Assembly (NCBI RefSeq): GCF_009767585.1 | Contig: NZ_WSNW01000001.1 | Location: forward strand, 682,001-746,000 | Reading direction: 5' to 3' | Source: Coprobacillus cateniformis | Lineage (GTDB): Bacteria; Bacillota_I; Bacilli_A; Erysipelotrichales; Coprobacillaceae | DNA: 64,000 nt | Shown: one piece after another, positions 33,672 through 42,684 of the stretch | How positions within the stretch are numbered: position 1 is the first letter of the stretch | How the letters are laid out: every line of letters begins with the position of its first letter | Position numbers and translations under genes: made by a program | The notes under the pieces: generated by a model | What the model was told of the DNA's origin: nothing | The model's input: only the letters and a program-made list of their open reading frames with translations | Database searches by the model: none

Positions 33672-34547
33672 TTAATCTATAGGCGCTTGGTAAAAACCTC
33701 CAAAGAAATTCTCTGTTTTTAAAACATTAACAATGACTTTAGGATCAACTTCTCGCATCAGATCAATAATATCCTGAACTTCATAACTAGATACTACTGT
33801 ATGTAAAAGATTCATTGGTTTTTGACTATATCCCCCCATTGCATCAACACATGAAATACCATGACGATACTGTTGTACATAAGCATTAATAACTTTTTGA
33901 GCATGCGTTGTTGTGACTTGTAAAGTAACACGTTCATAACGATGATAGAATGAATCAATTGTACGTGTAGAAATAAACTGAAAAAGAATTGAATATCCCG
34001 CATGTTCCCATCCAAACATAAAACCAAAAATAATTAAAATAACTGTATTAAATAAGAAAACATATTCCCAAATTGCTTTTCCTTTCTTATTAGAAACATA
34101 CAAAGCAATAAAATCAGTTCCTCCAGTTGAAGCATTTCCTCTTAAAGCAACGACTGTCAATAAACCATATGCAAAACCACCAAAAGCAATATTTAGCAAA
34201 ACATCATCAAAGATGGGAGAAAAATGAATAACTCTTAAAAAGAAACTCGCTAAGAATACTTCTAATAAAGAAAAGAATGTAAATTTTGGGCTAATACTTT
34301 TATAACAAATCATTGCTACTGGGACATTTAACAAAATCATTCCTAAAGAAGTTGAAAAAGAGAACCCTAAATATGTAGATGTAATTTTTTCAATTAATAA
34401 AGCAACACCAGTAAATCCACTTGAAAGAAGATCAGCTGGTTGAATAAAAACTTGAATAACATATGCTTGTAAAAAAGCAGCAACAATAACACAAACAAAT
34501 GTAATTAATAATTTTATTCGTTTATTTTTTCTTAGATTTCTTATCAT
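33672..34547 (-). CDS. YitT family membrane protein (DUF161 plus DUF2179)
   Basis: 291 residues. Five or so helices begin with LLITFVCVIVAAFLQAYVIQ and contain GFTGVALLIEK and RGNASTGGTDFIALYVS, hallmarks of the family. The C-terminal soluble DUF2179 domain has TVVSSYEVQDIIDLMREVDP and ENFFGGFYQ. The biochemical role is unknown; transport has been proposed. The start overlaps the cutC stop by 4 bases. Confidence 0.9.
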   Translation of the reverse strand: MIRNLRKNKRIKLLITFVCVIVAAFLQAYVIQVFIQPADLLSSGFTGVALLIEKITSTYLGFSFSTSLGMILLNVPVAMICYKSISPKFTFFSLLEVFLASFFLRVIHFSPIFDDVLLNIAFGGFAYGLLTVVALRGNASTGGTDFIALYVSNKKGKAIWEYVFLFNTVILIIFGFMFGWEHAGYSILFQFISTRTIDSFYHRYERVTLQVTTTHAQKVINAYVQQYRHGISCVDAMGGYSQKPMNLLHTVVSSYEVQDIIDLMREVDPKVIVNVLKTENFFGGFYQAPID

Positions 34548-35284
34548 AAACTATTCACAATCTTCTCCACTAATTCTTGACTAACCACATCATAATCCAT
34601 TTCATGAGGCTCATCAGCATATCCAAAAGTAACATCATAACATTGAGTTGTAGGATCATTGACCCAATCTTTACAAGAACTATGAACTTGTGTAATTCCA
34701 GTATAATTCATCAACTCTAATGCATTACAAGCATTGATTCCACTTCCTGCCAAGATTTCAATTTGATCACCATATTTCATTTGTAAATCTTTAATCAATT
34801 CTTTGCCTTCCATTGCTTTTGGTTTTAAACCACTTGTTAAAATACGTTGAACTCCCATATCAATTAATTTCTCAATAGTTTGATAAGGATCCTTAACGCA
34901 ATCAAAAGCACGATGAAAAACAACTTCACCATCAAATTCTTTAATGATATTAATAATTTGCTGAGTCTGTTTAACATTAACATGACCATTTTCATCTAAA
35001 CAGCCAAACGCAATGCCATCAGCCCCATGTTCCATCATTAAGACTGCATCATTCTTCATGACCTCAAATTCATCATCTGTATAATGAAATCCAGCACCTC
35101 TTGGTCGTAACATTGTAATAACCTTTAACTCAGTATTCTTCTTAGTTAAAATAAGAGTTCCTAAACTTGGTGTTAAACCACCTAAATAAAGACCACTATT
35201 GAGTTCAATCCGTGATGCTCCGCCACGATATGCATTTAATGCATCTTCATAACTACCACAACAAATTTCAATCATTCTTTCCAT
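34544..35284 (-). CDS. cutC: CutC family TIM-barrel protein
   Basis: 246 residues. EICCGSYEDALNAYRGGASR at the N terminus and VITMLRPRGAGFHYTDDE, GIAFGCLDENGHV, FHRAFDCV and LTSG are conserved through CutC. Once linked to copper tolerance in E. coli, the family now has no agreed function. RBS GGAGGT. It is in a tight run with the M20 peptidase (11 bases upstream) and YitT. Confidence 0.92.
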   Translation of the reverse strand: MERMIEICCGSYEDALNAYRGGASRIELNSGLYLGGLTPSLGTLILTKKNTELKVITMLRPRGAGFHYTDDEFEVMKNDAVLMMEHGADGIAFGCLDENGHVNVKQTQQIINIIKEFDGEVVFHRAFDCVKDPYQTIEKLIDMGVQRILTSGLKPKAMEGKELIKDLQMKYGDQIEILAGSGINACNALELMNYTGITQVHSSCKDWVNDPTTQCYDVTFGYADEPHEMDYDVVSQELVEKIVNSL

Positions 35285-35295
35285 GTCTTGACCTC

Positions 35296-36402
35296 CTATA
35301 TGTTTGCAAGATAATAGATACCAAGAGCGTATATTTTTGCATTTGTTATAATATCCTCAACTCTCATCCATTCATTTGGTTGATGACCAATTCCTTTTTG
35401 GCCAGGAAAACTAGGTCCAAAGGGAACAATATGAGGCATTAATTTTGCATAAGTTCCGCCTGTTGTTGTCACAGGAGTCCCATCTTCATTGGTTATTCTT
35501 TCATATGCTTGTTGTAAACATTTCACCATTGGGCATTCTTTATCAAAACGAACTGGTTGATAATGATGAACACAAGTCACTTGAAAATCTTTGGCTTTGT
35601 TTTGAATGGTTTGAATCATCTCTGTAAGAGAAACACTTGCTGGATAAGAAAAAGTCACTGAAAATATCATTTGATGATTTTCATGTTTCAATTGATAATT
35701 ACGCATCTCATTCATTCCAAATTCCTCATCTTGGTAATCCACACCTAATCTTTCACCATTAGGTTTTGCATTCATAAAATAAGTATTCACAAAAGCTAAG
35801 AATTCATCCAAATTCTTTTCATCAGTTGCAATTTCAATAACTGCTCTCCCACGTTCGCCATAAACAACAGGATATTTACAATCAGGTGTCCATCCCATAA
35901 CAGGTGGTTTTTCATAATGAAGATAGTATTCTAAATCCTCAAATCCTGATTCTTCGTCACAACCAAAAATAATACGAACTGGTTTCTTTAATTCTATCTG
36001 TAATAATTTTAACGCATATAAAGCATATAAACAACTTAATATTGGTCCTTTATTATCTAAAATACCTCTTGAATATATAATGCCATTTTCTTCATAGCCA
36101 CTAAAAGGTGGATGTTTCCATCCTTCACCCTCCTCAACAACATCTAAATGACCAATAACTCCTATATAATCTTCACCTTCGCCATACTGAGCCCAGCCAA
36201 TATAATGATTTAAGTTTTTTGTTTGAAACCCTAATCTTTCAGCCAACTTCAAAGTCTCTTCTAAAGTTATAGCAATATCTTTCCCAAATGGTGCATCCTT
36301 TGAAGCTAAAGACTTTACACTTGGATAACGTACAATTGTTTTAATATCTTCAATCATCGCTAAAGAGATATCTTCAACCTGTTTAATAATTTTCTCTTCC
36401 AT
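35296..36402 (-). CDS. M20 family dipeptidase (PepV/Sapep-like, short form)
   Basis: 368 residues, against about 460-470 for PepV and Sapep. GVIGHLDVVEEGEGW (His, Asp), IIYSRGILDNKGP (bridging Asp) and FGCDEESGFED (Glu-Glu) are the metal-site motifs, and GTYAKLMPHIVPFGP is near the C terminus. The missing length lies in the lid/dimerisation region. It would cut dipeptides in the cytoplasm. It lies 1 base after the glycosylasparaginase stop, so the two are co-translated. Confidence 0.85.
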   Translation of the reverse strand: MEEKIIKQVEDISLAMIEDIKTIVRYPSVKSLASKDAPFGKDIAITLEETLKLAERLGFQTKNLNHYIGWAQYGEGEDYIGVIGHLDVVEEGEGWKHPPFSGYEENGIIYSRGILDNKGPILSCLYALYALKLLQIELKKPVRIIFGCDEESGFEDLEYYLHYEKPPVMGWTPDCKYPVVYGERGRAVIEIATDEKNLDEFLAFVNTYFMNAKPNGERLGVDYQDEEFGMNEMRNYQLKHENHQMIFSVTFSYPASVSLTEMIQTIQNKAKDFQVTCVHHYQPVRFDKECPMVKCLQQAYERITNEDGTPVTTTGGTYAKLMPHIVPFGPSFPGQKGIGHQPNEWMRVEDIITNAKIYALGIYYLANI

Positions 36403-36403
36403 A

Positions 36404-37360
36404 TTATTTTTCTTCTAAGGGAGCCATTCTTGTTTTCATATAGTTGTCTAACCATTCTTGACTTGCTTCTTCATGCTGGCATTTCCCATCAACACGCTTT
36501 GTTAAATAAACAATAGGTTTTTGTAAAGCTGTTGCGACTGCAAAAGAAAAGCCTTCAATATTGGTAGCAACGCCCCACTCTCCTTTATTATTCATAGCAA
36601 TTAATGAAAGATCTCCAGCACTCCCTCTTCTTTCTATTAATGTTTTTTCTAAATCATTAACTGCTTTTTCACAAGCTGCTTGGGGATGCATTCCTTCTTT
36701 CATTAAACGAACAATTTCATAAGAAATACACCCCTTCATTAAGTCTTCACCTAATCCTGTTGCACTTGCTCCACCAACATGAGAATCTACATAAAATCCA
36801 GAGCCAACAATTGGAGAATCTCCAACACGCCCTTTTTTCTTCATAAATAATCCACTTGTAGATGTTGCTGATGTCATCTTTCCATTCATATCTAAACAAA
36901 CCATACCAACTGTATCATGTCCTGCATAAGGCTTAATTGTTTGATTTTGAACTTCTTTAACACGATTTTTATAATGAATCTTTGCACGTTTTGTAAGCAT
37001 ATTCTTTCTTTCAAAACCTTCTTGATGAGCAAATTTTTCTGCTCCTTCACCAACCAATAAACAATTCACTTTTTCTTTTGATAATCGTTTTGCAATAGAA
37101 ACTGGATTAGCAAAGTCCTTAATAGCAGCAACTGCTCCAATATCAAAAGTATCTCCATCCATAAAAGCAGCATCTAATTCCACTTCCATATTTTCATTAG
37201 GAAGTCCACCATAACCTACTGACTTATAATATTCAAAATCCTCTACTGCCCTAATTGCAGTTTCAATTGCTGCTCCAGCATCACCATGATTTTCTAAAAG
37301 TTCACTTGCTTCACTAATACCTTCTACAGCCATACGCCAAGTTGCGATAATACCCCACAT
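36404..37360 (-). CDS. N4-(beta-N-acetylglucosaminyl)-L-asparaginase (glycosylasparaginase), cytoplasmic
   Basis: 318 residues from the ATG behind GGAGG. An Ntn-hydrolase: KPYAGHDTVGMVCLD has the Asp149-Thr150 self-cleavage point that frees the nucleophilic Thr. MWGIIATWRMAVEG opens the alpha chain, and GRVGDSPIVGSGFY and GGASATGLGEDL are substrate and oxyanion motifs. It splits GlcNAc-Asn to aspartate and GlcNAc-amine. There is no signal peptide, so the substrate must be imported. It follows the PTS IIA-IIB genes (44 bases) and precedes a dipeptidase gene. Confidence 0.93.
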   Translation of the reverse strand: MWGIIATWRMAVEGISEASELLENHGDAGAAIETAIRAVEDFEYYKSVGYGGLPNENMEVELDAAFMDGDTFDIGAVAAIKDFANPVSIAKRLSKEKVNCLLVGEGAEKFAHQEGFERKNMLTKRAKIHYKNRVKEVQNQTIKPYAGHDTVGMVCLDMNGKMTSATSTSGLFMKKKGRVGDSPIVGSGFYVDSHVGGASATGLGEDLMKGCISYEIVRLMKEGMHPQAACEKAVNDLEKTLIERRGSAGDLSLIAMNNKGEWGVATNIEGFSFAVATALQKPIVYLTKRVDGKCQHEEASQEWLDNYMKTRMAPLEEK

Positions 37361-37383
37361 GTTTTTAACCTCCTTTAACAAAC

Positions 37384-37406
37384 AAAACTGAGAATATCCC
37401 AGTTTT
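37384..37406 (-). terminator. Hairpin between PTS IIB and glycosylasparaginase genes
   Basis: AAAACTG (37384-37390) pairs with CAGTTTT (37400-37406). On the minus strand only GTTTG follows, so it is probably a partial terminator or mRNA-stability hairpin inside the operon. Confidence 0.5.
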
Positions 37407-37728
37407 ATTTTTTTGCTTTCTTCATTTCTCTAATTGCTGTTTTTAATACTTTTTCACCATCCATCAAACCATAATCACTTGAATCAATGACTGTAATAGG
37501 TTTTCCGTTTTGACCATAACGATCAACTGTATCTTGTAATAAATATTTTACTTGAGGTCCCAATAAAATGCAATCAGGATTTTTTGATTCAATAATTTCT
37601 CCTAATGTTCCAATTGGAAAAGCCTTCACTTCAAATGGTAAATTATGTGCATTAGCAACATCTTGCATATTTTGTGCCAACAAACTTGTTGACATCCCAT
37701 TACTACAAAATAAATAAATTTTTTTCAT
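37405..37728 (-). CDS. PTS lactose/cellobiose-family IIB component
   Basis: 107 residues. MKKIYLFCSNGMSTS has the phosphorylated Cys8 and P-loop, and ILLGPQVKYLL is the family's interaction strand. It passes phosphate from IIA to the sugar on IIC. It lies 13 bases after IIA. No IIC is attached; the IIC gene at 44.9-46.3 kb, with the same operator, is the likely partner. Confidence 0.95.
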   Translation of the reverse strand: MKKIYLFCSNGMSTSLLAQNMQDVANAHNLPFEVKAFPIGTLGEIIESKNPDCILLGPQVKYLLQDTVDRYGQNGKPITVIDSSDYGLMDGEKVLKTAIREMKKAKK

Positions 37729-37741
37729 TTCATTATTCCTC

Positions 37742-38071
37742 CTATAATATCTTTTTTTCTAGATCAAATATTCTCTGATAACAAACATTCATCTCTTGAG
37801 CAAAAACCTTAACCTGCTCTACTGACATGACTTGATCTTGTGCATGAATAAGTAAAAGATGATAATCATTTAAAATCCCATTCACTTCTTCTTGAGTCAA
37901 TTGATTTTGAATACTATAAATTTGTGAAAACATATCATCACCTTGACAAATCAACTCTTTTGCCTTTTCAAAATCATTATGTCTTGCTTCTTTAATCGAC
38001 TTCATATAACTTGCTTTCGCTTCTCCAACAATTGAAATCATTAAGAAACATTTCTTTACTGATTCATCCAT
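37742..38071 (-). CDS. PTS lactose/cellobiose-family IIA component
   Basis: 109 residues from the ATG at 38071. All-helical trimeric IIA: FLMISIVGEAKASYMKSIKE, then DYHLLLIHAQDQVMS with the phosphorylated His. The GTG 9 bases earlier is a less likely start; GGGGTGA serves as RBS for the ATG. First gene of the operon IIA-IIB-glycosylasparaginase-peptidase. Two TTTCCTA palindromes lie upstream. Confidence 0.93.
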   Translation of the reverse strand: MDESVKKCFLMISIVGEAKASYMKSIKEARHNDFEKAKELICQGDDMFSQIYSIQNQLTQEEVNGILNDYHLLLIHAQDQVMSVEQVKVFAQEMNVCYQRIFDLEKKIL

Positions 38072-38137
38072 TCCTTTCACCCCTTATCAAATCCATACTT
38101 ATTGTACACTTGTTTACTGATTTCTTCTTTTAACTGT

Positions 38138-38158
38138 TTTTCCTAGCACTTAGGAAAA
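38138..38158. promoter_or_regulatory. TTTCCTA palindrome, site A (PRD-regulator operator)
   Basis: TTTTCCTA-GCACT-TAGGAAAA, a perfect inverted repeat with 8-base arms, 67 bases before the PTS IIA gene (minus strand). The same motif recurs at four other places near related genes. Confidence 0.8.
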
Positions 38159-38172
38159 ATATACTTATGTTA

Positions 38173-38190
38173 TTTCCTAATGATTAGGAA
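38173..38190. promoter_or_regulatory. TTTCCTA palindrome, site B
   Basis: TTTCCTA-ATGAT-TAGGAA lies 15 bases after site A. The two sites sit between the divergent PTS IIA and pepF genes, so both directions may be controlled. Confidence 0.8.
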
Positions 38191-38252
38191 GAAGATTTCA
38201 ATAATATAAATATCTTTTGATTTATACTTATATTTGCAAAGGAGGAATATCT

Positions 38253-39995
38253 ATGAATTATAAATGGTCATTAGATGCATTATATAAAGATTACCAAGAT
38301 ATCTCATATAGAAATGATTTTGCTATATATAAAAAATTACATTCTGATATGTCTAATTATATACAAACAATGAGTACTAGTGAGTTATCAGTCAAAACAG
38401 GTTTACAACTATTAGAAAAAGAATATGACTATGGATATCGTTTAAAAATCTATTCCCAACTCATACAAGCAATAGATTCACAAAACAAAAAAGCTATATC
38501 TGAATTACAAAAAATCTCAACATTACAATCATCAAATATACAACTCATAGAAACCATTCAAAGACATCTTGGTTCTCTCACAATTGATTCTAATGATGAA
38601 ATGATTTTAGATTATCAATATTATTTACATAGATTAAGTGAAAAACAGAAATATACATTAGAAAATTCACAACAAGAAATTCTTTCAAGTCTTTATCCTT
38701 ATACACTTAAATCTATGAGTGATATGTATTATCATTTAACATCAACAGCACATCATACATGTTTAGGTAAAGATATGACATTAACACAAATTAAAAATCT
38801 CTGCCATCATCCAAAACAAAGCACAAGGAAAGAAGCATTTCTAAATGAATTAGCTTGTTATAAAACAATTGAACAGCCACTCTCATTTGCTCTTAACAAT
38901 ATCAAACAACAACAATTATATATATCAAAACAAGAAGGCTACAAAGATCCTTTAGATAAAATGTTAAAAGAAAGTGATATGCAAATAGAAACATTGGAGG
39001 CTATGATGTCATCTGTTGAAGAGTATTTGCCAATTTTTCAAGAGTTTCTTTATACCAAAGCTAAGAAATTAGGTCATCACAATGGTATGCCATGGTATGA
39101 TATTTATGCAACTATTGGTGAATGTCATTATTCCTTCACGATTGAAGAATGTGAAAATATCATTTTACAATACTTTAAAGAAGTCGATAATTCTTTATAT
39201 CAAATGACATTGCAGGCATTCGCAGAGAAATGGATTGACTATCCAAGTACTAAAGGTAAACAAGGAGGAGCTTTTTGTGAAAATTTAGCTTGGATAAAAC
39301 AAAGTCGACTAATGACTAATTACAATTCAACATTAAGTGATGTTGTAACAGTGGCACATGAATTAGGTCATGCTTATCATGGTCATATGATTGAAAATCA
39401 ACGCCCATTAAATCGTAAATACTGCATGCCACTTGCTGAAACAGCTTCAATGTTTAATGAAAATATTATTTATAATTCATTCTATCAAAAAGCTGATCAA
39501 AATAACAAACCAATCATATTAGATATTCAACTTTCTGCATTATGCCAAGTCATTTGTGATATTTATGCAAGATATACTTTTGAAAAATCAGTATTTAAGA
39601 ATATTGAAAAAGGATTTTTATTTGCTGAAGATCTGAATCAATTAATGCTGCAGGCTTTAAAAAAAGCTTTAGGTAAAGGTCTTGATGAGAAATACCTCCA
39701 TCCTTATCGCTGGATTACAAAAGTGCATTATTATATTCCAGATATAGCTTATTATAATTTTCCATATACATTTGGTGCCTTATTTTCAAGAGGTCTTTAT
39801 ACTATGTATCAAACAGATCAAACATTCTTTACAAATTATCAAAATCTTCTACGTGCATCAACAACACATAGTGTTGAAGAAACTGCTGCAATAGCTGGAA
39901 TTGATTTAACAAAGAAAGATTTCTGGCAACAATCACTAGCCTCTATTCAACAACAAATGCAACAATTTTTAGATTTATTGGAGGAAACAAAATGA
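38253..39995 (+). CDS. pepF: Oligoendopeptidase F (M3B)
   Basis: 580 residues from the ATG behind GGAGG. The zinc site HELGH is in VAHELGHAYHGHM, with the third ligand Glu in PLAETASMFNE. YYIPDIAYYNFPYTFGALFS is the conserved C-terminal substrate region. It cuts medium peptides in the cytoplasm. It runs divergently from the PTS/glycosylasparaginase operon across two operators and is coupled to the M19 dipeptidase by a 4-base overlap. Confidence 0.95.
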   Translation: MNYKWSLDALYKDYQDISYRNDFAIYKKLHSDMSNYIQTMSTSELSVKTGLQLLEKEYDYGYRLKIYSQLIQAIDSQNKKAISELQKISTLQSSNIQLIETIQRHLGSLTIDSNDEMILDYQYYLHRLSEKQKYTLENSQQEILSSLYPYTLKSMSDMYYHLTSTAHHTCLGKDMTLTQIKNLCHHPKQSTRKEAFLNELACYKTIEQPLSFALNNIKQQQLYISKQEGYKDPLDKMLKESDMQIETLEAMMSSVEEYLPIFQEFLYTKAKKLGHHNGMPWYDIYATIGECHYSFTIEECENIILQYFKEVDNSLYQMTLQAFAEKWIDYPSTKGKQGGAFCENLAWIKQSRLMTNYNSTLSDVVTVAHELGHAYHGHMIENQRPLNRKYCMPLAETASMFNENIIYNSFYQKADQNNKPIILDIQLSALCQVICDIYARYTFEKSVFKNIEKGFLFAEDLNQLMLQALKKALGKGLDEKYLHPYRWITKVHYYIPDIAYYNFPYTFGALFSRGLYTMYQTDQTFFTNYQNLLRASTTHSVEETAAIAGIDLTKKDFWQQSLASIQQQMQQFLDLLEETK

Positions 39996-40900
39996 AAATC
40001 TGCAATCTCCATGATGATATTGGAACTGATATTTATGAGCATCGATATGATGATCCTCAACGTTTAGATAATTATCATTATCCTAAAATGAAAGCTGGAG
40101 AAATAAAAATGACAGCTCTTGTTTGTTGTTTTACAGGACAACAAACATATAAAGAAATGCAAGCACAAGTTCTTTATCTTGAACAACAAATTGAACAAAG
40201 TCTTTATTTTTCATATGATAATTCTAAAGATATACAATGTTTTATCGCATTAGAAGGCTTATGCGGTATCCAAAGTGATGTGACAAGGAAGATTCAATGG
40301 TTATATCAGCATCATGTAAGACTAGCTGCTTTATGTTGGAATGATGATAATGCATTAGCATGCGGAGCAAAAGCTGGAAATAAACCTTTAACCGATTTAG
40401 GTAAAGAATGTATTATAGCAATGAATGATATCAATATGGCAATTGATGTTTCACACTGCTGTGAATGGAACTTTTATGATATTGCCAGAATTTCTAACAA
40501 ACCTATTGTTGCAACTCATAGTAATGTGAAAGGTCTTTTCAATCATTATCGCCATTTAAGTGATCCTTGTTTAGAAGTCTTGTATTCTCAAAATGGGCTC
40601 ATCGGGGCTATTCCAGTTCGCTGGTTTGTTACAAGAGATGAAACGAAACAAACTCTAGATGAATTCATAAATATCATCGATTATCTTAAAAACAAAGTAG
40701 GTATTAGACATATTGCTTTAGGATTTGATTTTATGGATTATATAGATGATGCTCCTTGTATGGTTGAAGGTTTAGAAAGTATTGCCAATGCACAAAATGT
40801 TGTCAAAAAATTATACGATAGAGGTTACAGTGAAAACGAGGTCAAAGCCATCTGCTTTGATAATGCTTATCACTATATATTACCTTATTTGAAATATTGA
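39992..40900 (+). CDS. M19 membrane-dipeptidase family dipeptidase
   Basis: 302 residues. The renal-dipeptidase pattern includes NLHDDIG (metal His-x-Asp), FIALEG (bridging Glu), AALCWNDDNALACGA, MAIDVSHCCEWNF (His) and VATHSNVKGLF (His). It splits dipeptides, including those with a D-residue, and takes non-standard substrates. There is no signal peptide, so it is cytoplasmic. It overlaps pepF by 4 bases and completes a peptide-use pair. Confidence 0.92.
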   Translation: MKICNLHDDIGTDIYEHRYDDPQRLDNYHYPKMKAGEIKMTALVCCFTGQQTYKEMQAQVLYLEQQIEQSLYFSYDNSKDIQCFIALEGLCGIQSDVTRKIQWLYQHHVRLAALCWNDDNALACGAKAGNKPLTDLGKECIIAMNDINMAIDVSHCCEWNFYDIARISNKPIVATHSNVKGLFNHYRHLSDPCLEVLYSQNGLIGAIPVRWFVTRDETKQTLDEFINIIDYLKNKVGIRHIALGFDFMDYIDDAPCMVEGLESIANAQNVVKKLYDRGYSENEVKAICFDNAYHYILPYLKY

Positions 40901-40930
40901 AATGAGAACCTCCCTTTCTCATATAAAAAA

Positions 40931-40994
40931 GACTGTCATGTGTTTATTATTTGAACATACAAATAATAAAGTTCACTTTAATGACAGTTTTTTT
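40931..40994 (+). terminator. Large nested stem-loop terminator after the M19 gene
   Basis: Outer arms ACTGTCAT (40932-40939) and ATGACAGT (40981-40988) enclose an inner 11-bp stem TTTATTATTTG / CAAATAATAAA (40943-40953, 40960-40970), followed by eight T. It ends the pepF-M19 transcript. Its size and nesting also resemble a small palindromic element. Confidence 0.7.
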
Positions 40995-41159
40995 TATTAA
41001 AAATTTGGATGTGTCAGAAAATAGTTTCATTATACTTGCTTAAAACTAACAACACATAAGATCATAAATCATCATGAAACAAAAGAAGAGTTATAGTTGA
41101 AAACAGTGCGACTTACAAACAATAGAAATTATCTGGTAGACAGATTGATAAAGATTTTA

Positions 41160-41430
41160 ACATTATTTAAAGATTGAGACTATTGAAAGACTGAAGGAAA
41201 TTTTAGTTTTAAAAGAGGAAGAAATGTTAAAGGAGATGATCGCTAACAGATTGCTTGAATGACATGAAGAAATAAAAAACACATTTATCAAGTTGCTGAA
41301 ATGATTTATGCTAATGAAACACTATGAGCAACATATGCAATACAAAGATTTCAAGATGCTTTAAGAAAACTGTTTATAAATTGGCACATAAGCTCAATAA
41401 AAACAATGTGATAAACTCTTACTGCTTAGA
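41160..41430 (+). pseudogene. Decayed coding remnant, unidentified
   Basis: The 680-base gap between 40901 and 41582 has no intact gene. Part of it still reads like protein: LKIETIERLKEILVLKEEEM and MLKEMIANRLLE in one frame, a stop, then KHIYQVAEMIYANETL and ATYAIQRFQDALRKLF in another frame, with further stops. The composition (Lys, Glu, Leu, Ile-rich helices) suggests a broken helical protein, perhaps a transposase. I cannot name the family. Confidence 0.4.
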
Positions 41431-41582
41431 ACTTACTATTGCTTTTTAACAACTATCATTTTTATTCCATTCTATTATTTTTAACTAAGAATATTGCATG
41501 AAAACAAAAAAGTCATATAACTATTATGTTCAATAGTCTTATGACTTCCTTTTTAATTATTATTTTACTCTTAACATTTAAT

Positions 41583-42674
41583 TTATCTAAATTGTTGATC
41601 CAACGCTCTATATTTATCCCAATCTAATCTGCGACACAATTCTGCAATGGCTTCAACAGTTTGAACATAATCTTTACGATGAATAATTAAACGATGAGAA
41701 TGCATATAACGAGTTGGTATACTCAATGTCATACAAATGATCCCATCATACGCTTTATGGATATTATCAGCATCTGTACCACCTACTGTCATCATATCAT
41801 AATTGATATCTAAGTTTAAATCATGACAAATTGCTTCCATTTCTTTTAATAATGCTTTATGTCCAATAATTCCAGCATCCATAATGCTTAAAACAACACC
41901 TTTTCCAAGCTGAATTGTTCCTTGATCAGCTGGTGTATCCATTGCAGTTGTGACATCTAATGCAATTGCAATATCAGGATGAATCAAATTGGCGGCTGTC
42001 CTCGCACCTCTTAAACCCACTTCTTCTTGTACTGTTCCTACAGCATAGACGTCTGCTGTAATATCATCATTTTGAATACGTTCTAAAACTTCAATAGCAG
42101 CTGCTGCACATAAACGATCATCCCAAGCTTTTCCCATTAAATAATTTGGATTATTCATCACTTCAAATTGTGTATCAGGAGTTATCATATCACCTATTTG
42201 AATACCTAAATCTAATACTTCTTGACGATTATCCACACCTAAATCAAGAAATAAATCAATTGGTTTCATAACCTTTTCTTTGACTTCCTTTGGTAAACCA
42301 TGTGGAGCACTGCTCCCTACAACTCCATGATATCTCTTTCCAGTTGCTGTTGTCACATAAAGGGTTTGAGCAGGCAAAACATGACCCCACCAGCCTCCAA
42401 CTGGCAACATATGTATAAATCCATTCTCATCAATATCTCTAACCAAAAAACCAACTTCGTCCATATGACCTGCAATCATAATCTTTGGACCCAAATGTCC
42501 TTTCTTAAGACCAATAATCGAACCCAAATGATCATATGTAATTTCATCACATATTGGTGCCATATATTTTTTCATAACTCGACTAACTTCTTTTTCACAT
42601 CCTGATATGCCATGAGCTTCGCTCATTTCCCTAATTAAATCTAAATTGATATTTCCATAAGGTTCTTTAGCCAT
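41583..42674 (-). CDS. M42 family glutamyl/deblocking aminopeptidase (first of tandem pair)
   Basis: 363 residues from the ATG behind AGAGGT. IMIAGHMDEVGFL (His, Asp), MGKAWDDRLCAAAA (bridging Asp), GTVQEEVGLRGA (Glu-Glu) and TRYMHSHRLIIH (His) give a full dinuclear metal site. M42 enzymes form dodecamers that trim peptides in the cytoplasm. It is 10 bases after a second M42 gene with which it shares the same motifs, an old tandem duplication. Confidence 0.94.
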   Translation of the reverse strand: MAKEPYGNINLDLIREMSEAHGISGCEKEVSRVMKKYMAPICDEITYDHLGSIIGLKKGHLGPKIMIAGHMDEVGFLVRDIDENGFIHMLPVGGWWGHVLPAQTLYVTTATGKRYHGVVGSSAPHGLPKEVKEKVMKPIDLFLDLGVDNRQEVLDLGIQIGDMITPDTQFEVMNNPNYLMGKAWDDRLCAAAAIEVLERIQNDDITADVYAVGTVQEEVGLRGARTAANLIHPDIAIALDVTTAMDTPADQGTIQLGKGVVLSIMDAGIIGHKALLKEMEAICHDLNLDINYDMMTVGGTDADNIHKAYDGIICMTLSIPTRYMHSHRLIIHRKDYVQTVEAIAELCRRLDWDKYRALDQQFR

Positions 42675-42684
42675 ATATTTACCT

